A stretch of 8,239 nt of DNA from Candidatus Peregrinibacteria bacterium (GTDB lineage: Bacteria; Patescibacteriota; Gracilibacteria; UBA1369; UBA12463). Shown here one piece after another: positions 1-6,001 of the stretch. Each line of letters opens with the position of its first letter. Positions within the stretch are counted from its first letter, which is position 1. The stretch lies in NCBI GenBank assembly GCA_023245695.1, contig JAHFJT010000039.1, forward strand, positions 1-8,239, given 5' to 3'. The notes beneath the pieces are model-generated. The model was not told where the DNA came from, did no database searches, and saw nothing but the letters and a program-made list of their open reading frames with translations. The position numbers and the translations under genes are program-made.

Positions 1-3000
1 CTTATGATGGACAGAATCAGACCTTCAACCTCACGACTGATAAAAGCGGTCACGCATCATTCAGCTACCAGCCGCCAGAAGAAGTTGAAAATACAACCTA
101 CACGTCCTACTGGCCAAAGAATATTCAAATCCAAGCACGTCCTCTCTCGCAAGAAGAAGGCGAGATTATCGGTGAACGAAATATTTCTGTCTACGGACCA
201 GACATGGTCATGAGCACAACACAATCTTCAAAGGACGGGAATAAGCTCATCGCTGTCCAGCTCAATCGACTCGACATTCCAAAAGACGACGACAAGGGTG
301 CACCTCTTGCCAATTATCCTGTACAGGGAAAAGTCGTAGAGACAACCTACAATCGAATCGTCATCGGAAAGAGCTACGACTTCATCAGCAAAACGACCAT
401 CGACAAAGTCGACTATGTTAAAAATGAGTCGATTACGAAGGAATTTTCGCTGACGACGGATACTCAAGGAAAAGCAACCTTTTCAATGCCATTTGTTGCA
501 GGTAAAGACGTTCAGGTGAAGTTCGAGGTTCAGGCTCCAAATAAACGACTTGTTCGTAAGTATGAGTATCTCTACAACAATCAAGAATATGCCTACTATT
601 TTCTCACAACAAATAAAGACACGAATAACTACACTATTGGCGAAGCGGGAAGTGTAACAATCACAAAAGAATCAGGTCCAGCGCAAGACGACAAGTACCT
701 CTTCCTAGTCACCACGGAAAAGAGCACGGATTATTTAGCGCAGACCTCTCCGGTCATGAACTTCAAGTTTCTGGAAAAGATGATTCCTTCAGCGAATATC
801 GACACCGTCCGATTTACAGGAGAGACCTATGTATACGCCGGGAGCGCAACAGTAAGCCTCGATACCGCAAAAGAACGAACACTCAAAATCGATGTCACCT
901 CAGATAAAAAAAGTTACCAGCCAGGCGACCAGGTTCAGCTCCACGTTCACGTCGCAAAAAATGGAAAAGGGGTAGCAACAGATACGAATATTAGCCTCGT
1001 CGACGAAGCATACTTCGAAATCTATCCACACACCGCAGATCCACTGAGCAATCTCTACGCAACATACGGTCGATTCCAAGGACGCTCAAGCTATACGTAC
1101 ATGACGCACAACATCGTCTTGCAAGGTGGGGGTGGAGCTGAGGGTGGAGGTGGAGGTGGAGATGCACGAAGCGTCTTCCCAGATACTGCTCTTTTCCGAA
1201 CCATCACCACGAACGGCAACGGAGACGGCGACATCTCATTTAAACTTCCGGATAGCATTACATCTTGGAAAATTACCACACAGTCATTCGACGAAAATGT
1301 TGATGCGGGTGTTGAGTACACCACGCTGCCGGTCAGTTTGCCGTTCTTTACGGATGCGGTCGTCGCCAAAGACTACCTCGCAGCAGACAAGCCAGTCGTC
1401 GAACTACGAACCTTTGGAGAAAAGTTGGCAGCGAATGTTCCCGTAACATTCACCGTTTCTTCATCACTCTCAGATGAGAAGAAGATCATCTCAGCAAAGA
1501 GTTACAACAATGTAAGCTTCGCTCTTCCAGCATTGAAGGTCGGCAAACAAACCATCACGATCGCCGCAGAAGCAGCGGGTATGAAGGACACCCTCGTACG
1601 TCAGTTCAATGTCATCTCATCACGCATCACCGCGTACGACATCAAAACCGTAAAGGCAGTCGACATGAAGTCTGTTCCAGCTGAAGTTCTGGGAGCCAAA
1701 GGCGACGTCACGATTACGATTCAGGAAACCGAGAAAGCACGTATGTATAACGAACTTTGGAGAGCATCCTACGCGACAGGCGCACGCTTCGACCAGGTGG
1801 CCGCGAGTGAAATGGCACTCAAGATGCTCAAGGAAAACTTCAAAGAACAGGATCTTCCCGACAGTGGAGATGTCACGAGCGGCCTCGGAGACATCTACCA
1901 AGACAGCAACGGTGGGGTAAAACTACTCCCCTACGCATCGGCGGATCTAGAGCTTTCCGCCCGAGCAGCGATTCTCGCACCAGAAATGATCGACCAAAAA
2001 TCTCTTCGAGAGTACTTCATCAATATCCTCAATGAAGAAGCCAAGAATAAATATCCAAAGGCAACTCGTGAACGATACATCATGGCACTGAGCGGTCTTG
2101 CAGCGCTGAAAGATCCCGTTTTGACGACCATCCAGAATCTCAGTAAGGAAACCGACTTGTCCCCTATCGAAGAGCTTTACCTCGCCGCAGGTGCGATGAG
2201 CATCGGAGATCAGGGTACGGCGCAGACGCTTGCACAGGACATGCTCAATAAGTACCGAGACAATATCAATCCATACATCCGACTCAAGATCGGAAAAGAT
2301 AACGACGACATTCTCCGACACACCGCGCTCTTTACCGTTATCGCCGCAGACTTAAATCTTCCAGAGCTCGAAGGACTGAGTACGTACGTCACCGAACAGG
2401 CCGGAAAAGATATCGTGGTCGACCTTGAAAAAATCGCTGCTGTTGCACGACGGGTGGGTATCGTAAAAGCAGGAGACACCGAAGTAACCTACAGTATCAA
2501 TGGTATCAAAACCACGAAGACCCTCACGAATGGTGACTTTGCACAGGTAAATGTTCCAGCCCAGGTGCTTCCAAACTTCGCGATAGAAAATGCGAAGGGT
2601 GACCTCTCGGTAACGTTCCTGTATCAGCATGGTGCGAACAAAGAGAATTTAAAGAAAGATGCAAATATTGGGATCACGAAGACGTTTAAGGTAAATGGGA
2701 AAGTCGTCACGAGCTGGAGTGCGAGCGACATGGTGATTGTGGTACTCACAGCAAAGTTCGGTCCACAGTCTGTCGATAGCTGCTACAGCATTACGGATAA
2801 CTTGCCATCAGGATTAAAACCTCTCAGCTGGCAGGTATCACTTGGTGCCGCCGAGAAGAATCTCGATCGACCATACGTCATTCAGGGACAGCAGACACGC
2901 TTCTGTCTCAGCAAAAATAGTAAGCCAATTCAGTTCCCGACTCGTGTCATAAACAAAGGATCATTTGTATCTGAGCCAACCGTCATTCAAATCTCGGATC

Positions 3001-3050
3001 GACCAGGCAGCGTGAATGCCAGCGATGAGACAATGGTAACCATTCAGTAA
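1..3050 (+). CDS. Alpha-2-macroglobulin family protein, 5'-truncated by the window edge
   Basis: The frame is open from the left edge (first whole codon at base 3) to TAA at 3048-3050, giving 1015 residues. The ATG at 204 is internal, because the 67 codons before it continue the same fold. Bacterial alpha-2-macroglobulins are large periplasmic or surface proteins thought to trap proteases. Visible parts, in window numbering: macroglobulin/Ig-like beta domains (about 1-370), including two matching 'F-x-L-T-T-D-x-x-G-x-A-x-F' units at 8 and 148; a glycine tract; the A2M signature 'RSVFPDTALF' at 389-398 followed by 'LPDSITSWK'; a helical thioester-type domain (about 575-800); and a C-terminal 'DNLPSGLKPL' domain typical of bacterial members. 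The reactive Cys-x-Glu-Gln is absent; 'GARFDQ' (593-598) sits about where it is expected. The only cysteines are residues 927 and 968, possibly a disulfide. The family call is firm; protease trapping is inferred. The lipobox or signal peptide lies outside the window. Confidence 0.9.
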   Translation, partial: YDGQNQTFNLTTDKSGHASFSYQPPEEVENTTYTSYWPKNIQIQARPLSQEEGEIIGERNISVYGPDMVMSTTQSSKDGNKLIAVQLNRLDIPKDDDKGAPLANYPVQGKVVETTYNRIVIGKSYDFISKTTIDKVDYVKNESITKEFSLTTDTQGKATFSMPFVAGKDVQVKFEVQAPNKRLVRKYEYLYNNQEYAYYFLTTNKDTNNYTIGEAGSVTITKESGPAQDDKYLFLVTTEKSTDYLAQTSPVMNFKFLEKMIPSANIDTVRFTGETYVYAGSATVSLDTAKERTLKIDVTSDKKSYQPGDQVQLHVHVAKNGKGVATDTNISLVDEAYFEIYPHTADPLSNLYATYGRFQGRSSYTYMTHNIVLQGGGGAEGGGGGGDARSVFPDTALFRTITTNGNGDGDISFKLPDSITSWKITTQSFDENVDAGVEYTTLPVSLPFFTDAVVAKDYLAADKPVVELRTFGEKLAANVPVTFTVSSSLSDEKKIISAKSYNNVSFALPALKVGKQTITIAAEAAGMKDTLVRQFNVISSRITAYDIKTVKAVDMKSVPAEVLGAKGDVTITIQETEKARMYNELWRASYATGARFDQVAASEMALKMLKENFKEQDLPDSGDVTSGLGDIYQDSNGGVKLLPYASADLELSARAAILAPEMIDQKSLREYFINILNEEAKNKYPKATRERYIMALSGLAALKDPVLTTIQNLSKETDLSPIEELYLAAGAMSIGDQGTAQTLAQDMLNKYRDNINPYIRLKIGKDNDDILRHTALFTVIAADLNLPELEGLSTYVTEQAGKDIVVDLEKIAAVARRVGIVKAGDTEVTYSINGIKTTKTLTNGDFAQVNVPAQVLPNFAIENAKGDLSVTFLYQHGANKENLKKDANIGITKTFKVNGKVVTSWSASDMVIVVLTAKFGPQSVDSCYSITDNLPSGLKPLSWQVSLGAAEKNLDRPYVIQGQQTRFCLSKNSKPIQFPTRVINKGSFVSEPTVIQISDRPGSVNASDETMVTIQ
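1125..1160 (+). repeat. Glycine-codon tract (GGTGGA repeats) in the macroglobulin gene
   Basis: Twelve codons encode GGGG-AE-GGGGGG, the last six as three direct copies of GGTGGA (1143-1160). The tract sits directly before the A2M signature 'RSVFPDTALF', in the exposed bait/linker region where bacterial members often carry glycine runs. It probably forms a flexible loop. The short DNA repeats could also slip and change length between strains. Confidence 0.8.
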
Positions 3051-3060
3051 AAGACTCCAA

Positions 3061-3070
3061 GGAAAAAAGG
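3061..3070 (+). promoter_or_regulatory. Shine-Dalgarno sequence of the Memo-family gene
   Basis: GGAAAAAAGG ends seven bases before the ATG at 3078. It supports that start and translation as the second gene of an operon with the macroglobulin gene. It stands out because most other starts in the window lack any Shine-Dalgarno match. Confidence 0.6.
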
Positions 3071-3077
3071 ACACACT

Positions 3078-4082
3078 ATGAGCAAGATAGCATTCTCAGG
3101 AAAACAGCATAAAGGTATGATCGCGGGCGCCATTCTGGCGCCCGCTCTTGCAGTATCCCTCTGGCTCCTTTTTCCAAAAGCAAAACCCACACACATCCCA
3201 CCAGCTCAAATCTCCACTTCGGCATCATCACTCGACTACACCAACTCAGTCTCACCTACCAACACTGACTCAACCTCATCCACACACCTCCACACAATCT
3301 CATTCTTCGAAGCATCGTCCTTCTATCCCGCCGTCGAAGCCGTAAGCAAAAAACCACTTTTCACACTCCCGAAGCCAGTATTCGGAGCAACAACACCGCA
3401 CCACCTCATCCCTTCGCCCGCGATCGCGAGCCTCTTTTCAGAGCTGAAAAAACAGCATCCCCAGACGATCATCCTCCTCTCGCCAAATCACTTCCAGGCC
3501 GGCTCTCAGATATTTCTCACAAGTAACGAATCCTACCCGACCCCTTTTGGAAATCTCACCACGAATGAAAAGATCTATCAAAAAATCCTCAGCGCAAAAA
3601 ATAACAACACCCCACTCTTCGAAGAAAACCATACCGCCCTAGGCAACGATCATGGCATTGGTGCACTCGCACCTTTTATCACCTACTATCTTCCCGATAC
3701 CACCATCGTACCGATTCTCATCCGCGACGGCTCAACCGAAAAAGATATGCAGCAGCTCACGCAAATCCTCGCACCTTTCATTTCCACCAACACTCCCCTC
3801 ATCACCTCAGTCGACTTCTCACACTACTTACCTCTTGCAGAGGCCAATAAAAAAGACACCATCACCTGGGATGCAATCTTTCACTGGAATCTCGCATCCC
3901 TCATTCGTCTCAATAGCAACGACTACCTCGACACACCCACCGGCATGGCCACGCTCCTGAACATCATGAAACAGAAAGGCTCTACTACCATAAACCAGCG
4001 CTACCACGACAACGCTGGAAGCATTCTCCACCAACCAAAGATCCCCTCAACAAGTTACTTCATTCTCACATTTACAAAATAG
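3078..4082 (+). CDS. Memo-family protein (AmmeMemoRadiSam protein B-like), N-terminally membrane-anchored
   Basis: 334 residues. Residues 13-32 form a hydrophobic signal anchor after a short basic start. A Ser/Thr/Pro-rich linker (about 35-75) follows, then a Memo domain (about 85-334). Family landmarks: 'TPHHLIP' (H108), 'LLSPNHF' (H138), 'NDHGIGALAPF' (D191, H192), 'SVDFSHY' (D246, H249) and a closing 'TSYFILTF'. Memo proteins share a fold with extradiol dioxygenases; in human MEMO1 two histidines and a cysteine of a 'DTICG' motif are the reported metal site. Here the matching segment reads 'DTPTG' (285-289), so threonine 288 replaces the cysteine, and the protein has no cysteine at all. 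The usual cytosolic partners, AMMECR1 and a radical SAM protein, are not in the window. The gene starts 27 bases after the macroglobulin stop and has its own Shine-Dalgarno, so co-transcription is likely. The substrate is unknown. The family call is strong; an extracytoplasmic location is inferred from the anchor. Confidence 0.82.
   Translation: MSKIAFSGKQHKGMIAGAILAPALAVSLWLLFPKAKPTHIPPAQISTSASSLDYTNSVSPTNTDSTSSTHLHTISFFEASSFYPAVEAVSKKPLFTLPKPVFGATTPHHLIPSPAIASLFSELKKQHPQTIILLSPNHFQAGSQIFLTSNESYPTPFGNLTTNEKIYQKILSAKNNNTPLFEENHTALGNDHGIGALAPFITYYLPDTTIVPILIRDGSTEKDMQQLTQILAPFISTNTPLITSVDFSHYLPLAEANKKDTITWDAIFHWNLASLIRLNSNDYLDTPTGMATLLNIMKQKGSTTINQRYHDNAGSILHQPKIPSTSYFILTFTK
3123..3145 (+). 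repeat. GC-rich perfect inverted repeat inside the Memo-family gene
   Basis: GCGGGCGCCA (3123-3132), a TTC loop, then TGGCGCCCGC (3136-3145): a perfect 10-bp stem, 9 pairs of it G-C, with a 3-base loop. It lies 45 bases past the start codon, over signal-anchor residues 16-23. No T-run follows, so it does not look like an intrinsic terminator. It could slow ribosomes during membrane targeting, or be a chance result of Ala/Gly/Pro codons. Confidence 0.7.
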
Positions 4083-4099
4083 AAACCCCACAGCATAAT
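4071..4099 (+). promoter_or_regulatory. Predicted sigma-70-type promoter for the TMEM43-like gene
   Basis: TTTACA (4071-4076), a 17-base spacer and CATAAT (4094-4099) each match the consensus at five of six positions. The -35 box lies in the last codons of the Memo-family gene. Transcription would begin near 4106, leaving a leader of about 25 bases with no Shine-Dalgarno. This is prediction from sequence only. Confidence 0.5.
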
Positions 4100-4130
4100 A
4101 GCGGCAGAATATTCCCCTAACCCTTATTCT

Positions 4131-5165
4131 ATGGCAGACGAACGCATCGTTTCCGAAACCGTCGTTGGAAGCTCTAATCCTATTGCTCGATACGGACGAA
4201 GTCTGGTCGATAGTATCAAAGGCATCGGAACTGGATTCATCATGGTCCTCATCGGCTTCGTGATCCTCTACTGGTCTGTCGGCATGAAAGAAAACTCCGG
4301 CGCCGTCGCCAAACTTCCGCTCACACCAGCTGAAAGCGTGAGCGCTTCTCAAGCCGGTCTCGTGAAAATTACCGGAAAACCAACACTCGCAGCATCTCTG
4401 GTCGCTCCAAAAAGCAGCGAAAATGTCGTCTACTACAAATACACCACCGAGGAGTTCCGCAAAGTGGAACAAACCAAGACCTCCTACAAAACCGTTCAGC
4501 AGAATGGCCAGGATGTTCAGCAAACCGTCGAAAGTAAAGAGTACGTCGATACCTGGGTTCCGGTTTCATCCGATGAAAAATGGGCCTCATTCAAGCTCGG
4601 ATCGGTCGCCATTGAGCCACAGCCAGCAAACGCGAACTTCAACCTCAAGACGATCTACAGCCAAGAGACACCACTTCCAGCAGCTACCAACGCAGCTCTC
4701 GTCACGCCAATCACATACGCCGGAAAAACAGCAAATGCTCTCCCTGCCACCAAGACTCGAGACGTGGTCGTCGGTATTCCAGCAGATCAGAACCTCATCA
4801 TCGTGGGCGAAATCAACAACGGCATCATCCGATCAGGCGACCCGTTCATCATCAGCAACAAGACCGACGCCGAGATCGTGGGCGATCTCAAGAGCGCTGA
4901 AAACACCAAGTTCTGGCTCATGAAAGGCGCTGCCTGGTTCTTCCTCGCCTTCGGCTTGATGGGCATCTTCGGCCCTGTCTTCGCCCTCCTGAATATCCTC
5001 CCAGGCGTCGGCTCAGCCGTAAGCGGCATCATGTTCGTCATCTTTGCCATCGTCGCCGCTCTCCTCGTCGCCATCGGCAGCCTTGTCATCAAATTCTGGT
5101 TCATATTCCTCGGCCTGATTATCGCAGCCATTATCGCCGCCATTGTGATGCGAAAAAAGGCCTAA
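4131..5165 (+). CDS. TMEM43/GIDE-like multi-pass membrane protein
   Basis: 344 residues without cysteine. Layout: short N-terminus with 'ARYGRSLVDSIKG' (19-31), resembling the conserved segment before the first TMEM43 helix; helix 1 (about 32-50); a soluble domain (about 51-260); then three hydrophobic segments (about 266-290, 298-320, 322-340) and a basic tail 'RKKA'. The soluble part has the pattern of the GIDE/TMEM43 domain: 'GLVKITGKP' (76-84), 'YYKYTTEE' (101-108), W142, 'FKLG' (154-157), 'ANANF' (166-170) and 'VGEI' (225-228). The helix arrangement fits TMEM43. No RING finger is present, so this is not a ubiquitin ligase like eukaryotic MUL1/GIDE. Bacterial members have no settled role; envelope or membrane organisation is a guess. 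No Shine-Dalgarno precedes the ATG; the leader is pyrimidine-rich. The start is supported because the ARYGRS segment follows it directly. Confidence 0.72.
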   Translation: MADERIVSETVVGSSNPIARYGRSLVDSIKGIGTGFIMVLIGFVILYWSVGMKENSGAVAKLPLTPAESVSASQAGLVKITGKPTLAASLVAPKSSENVVYYKYTTEEFRKVEQTKTSYKTVQQNGQDVQQTVESKEYVDTWVPVSSDEKWASFKLGSVAIEPQPANANFNLKTIYSQETPLPAATNAALVTPITYAGKTANALPATKTRDVVVGIPADQNLIIVGEINNGIIRSGDPFIISNKTDAEIVGDLKSAENTKFWLMKGAAWFFLAFGLMGIFGPVFALLNILPGVGSAVSGIMFVIFAIVAALLVAIGSLVIKFWFIFLGLIIAAIIAAIVMRKKA

Positions 5166-5168
5166 TTA

Positions 5169-5234
5169 AGGGGAAAATCCCTGTAACCAAAGCGGGAATA
5201 AGCCGCAGATACCTCCCCTATATTTATATTTTTC
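5169..5234 (+). terminator. Weak candidate terminator after the TMEM43-like gene
   Basis: Four bases after the stop, AGGGGA (5169-5174) can pair with TCCCCT (5214-5219), enclosing a smaller GCGG/CCGC hairpin (5192-5195 with 5203-5206). A T-rich run, TATATTTATATTTTT, follows. AGGGG can also form a local hairpin with TCCCT (5178-5182). The stem is short and its loop long, so termination here is only a possibility. Confidence 0.25.
5219..5230 (+). promoter_or_regulatory. Possible -10 region for the lipoprotein gene
   Basis: Two overlapping-type -10 candidates, TATATT at 5219-5224 and TATATT at 5225-5230, lie 17-23 bases before the ATG at 5248. No convincing -35 is seen. The bases between them and the ATG are pyrimidine-rich (CACCCCTCCCCCTA) and carry no Shine-Dalgarno. 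The AT-rich run may instead belong to the preceding terminator-like element. Confidence 0.25.
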
Positions 5235-5247
5235 ACCCCTCCCCCTA

Positions 5248-5823
5248 ATGGTCAGCAAAAAACTCGCTCTCACAAGCGGTCTCATAGTCGCTTCCCTCTC
5301 CCTCACAGGCTGCAGTGGCCTCCAGGACATGATTAATAACAAAATCGCCTCTACGACCAAGCAGGTCGCCGACGGCGTCAACTCCGAAGTAGCCAAGACC
5401 ACAGATGCGCTCAAGGCACAGGGCGAAATTATGCAAAAAGACGCTGGAATCGCAGCAGCTCAGCTCAAGAGCGAGTTCGGCATCGTCGATGGCGAGATCT
5501 ACAAGAACACCGAATTCGGCTTCTCTCTTCAATTCCCAAAGAGCTGGGGAAAAGTAACAGCAGGCCCAGCAAAAGAAGTTCAGCTCGTTTCAAACAAGGT
5601 CAAAGATATTACCCTCACCTCAGAAGACAAAAAGAAAACATATACAATTGGGATGATAGATAAAAACTTCAAGGAAGAAGATGGTCTTGAATACAGTGTA
5701 AATCTCGGCACCGGAAGCAAATACACGTTCTTCGGACCACTGGGATTAATGAAAGGCGAGGAGCTTGGAGGAAAAGAAGATCCAGAAATCAAAGCCATCA
5801 ATAAATCATTCATGGCTCTGTAA
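5248..5823 (+). CDS. Small lipoprotein with helical stalk and PsbP-like/unknown C-terminal domain
   Basis: 191 residues. The N-terminus is a lipoprotein signal: basic 'SKK' (3-5), a hydrophobic stretch (6-18) and lipobox 'LTGC' with C22, the only cysteine, as the predicted lipidated residue. Residues 23-80 are rich in Ala, Lys, Gln and Asp and look like a long amphipathic helix or coiled coil. From about 84 comes 'IYKNTEFGFSLQFPKSW' (84-100), a pattern seen at the start of small beta-sandwich domains in predicted envelope proteins, some labelled PsbP-like. The C-terminal part (110-191) is Lys/Glu/Gly-rich with alternating hydrophobic residues, consistent with beta structure. The start is supported by the ideal 21-residue signal peptide although no Shine-Dalgarno is visible. 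A surface or membrane-associated adaptor role is inferred; no enzyme motif is visible. Confidence 0.8.
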   Translation: MVSKKLALTSGLIVASLSLTGCSGLQDMINNKIASTTKQVADGVNSEVAKTTDALKAQGEIMQKDAGIAAAQLKSEFGIVDGEIYKNTEFGFSLQFPKSWGKVTAGPAKEVQLVSNKVKDITLTSEDKKKTYTIGMIDKNFKEEDGLEYSVNLGTGSKYTFFGPLGLMKGEELGGKEDPEIKAINKSFMAL

Positions 5824-5836
5824 TCAGGAAAGCTTC

Positions 5837-5927
5837 AAAAAAGGAGAGGATGGATCCGCAGACCACATTCTGCAGGAAATCAAAGATTTCCGAAGCCGTG
5901 GTCGAGGAAGATAGCCTCTCCTTTTTT
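5837..5927 (+). terminator. Structured 3' element: terminator or small structured RNA
   Basis: A perfect 13-bp inverted repeat, AAAAAAGGAGAGG (5837-5849) with CCTCTCCTTTTTT (5915-5927), encloses 65 bases. Inside, GACCAC (5861-5866) pairs with GTGGTC (5898-5903), flanked by TCC/GGA (5855-5857, 5906-5908). At the tip GGAAATC-AAA-GATTTCC (5875-5891) forms a 7-bp hairpin. GCAGA/TCTGC (5858-5862, 5869-5873) is an alternative hairpin that would compete with the GACCAC pairing. The element starts 13 bases after the lipoprotein stop and ends in T6; a further T7 follows at 5937-5943. The A6...T6 ends suit an intrinsic terminator, but the nested structure is more than one needs. No SRP RNA or tRNA signature was found. 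Confidence 0.6.
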
Positions 5928-5956
5928 GCATGCTCCTTTTTTTAATACCAACTTTC

Positions 5957-5965
5957 TGCTAAACT
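5957..5965 (+). promoter_or_regulatory. Predicted extended -10 promoter for the MFS gene
   Basis: TGCTAAACT resembles an extended -10 (TGnTATAAT) and would start transcripts near 5972, about 30 bases before the ATG. No clear -35 box lies upstream. GGGG-CTAAA-CCCC (5970-5982) would sit at the very 5' end of such an RNA. An alternative -10, TATATC at 5990-5995, would give an almost leaderless RNA. Confidence 0.35.
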
Positions 5966-6001
5966 CCCGGGGGCTAAACCCCTCAAGACTATATCCCACG
6001 C

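Noticed and set aside
204..206. ATG at 204 as the start of the macroglobulin gene
   Set aside because: The same frame is open to the left edge and the 67 upstream codons encode macroglobulin-type beta sequence, including a motif repeated later in the protein. There is also no ribosome binding site.
1091..1369. Minus-strand ORF with a proline run
   Set aside because: It is the antisense of the glycine tract and A2M signature; the proline run mirrors GGN codons and there is no domain or ribosome site.
4047..4523. Minus-strand 158-codon ORF across the Memo/TMEM43-like gap
   Set aside because: It overlaps two supported genes in antisense and shows no family motif or start signal.
5837..5927. 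SRP (4.5S) RNA or tRNA
   Set aside because: The conserved SRP apical GGAA loop and the GGAAGCAGCC segment are missing, and there is no cloverleaf or T-loop motif.
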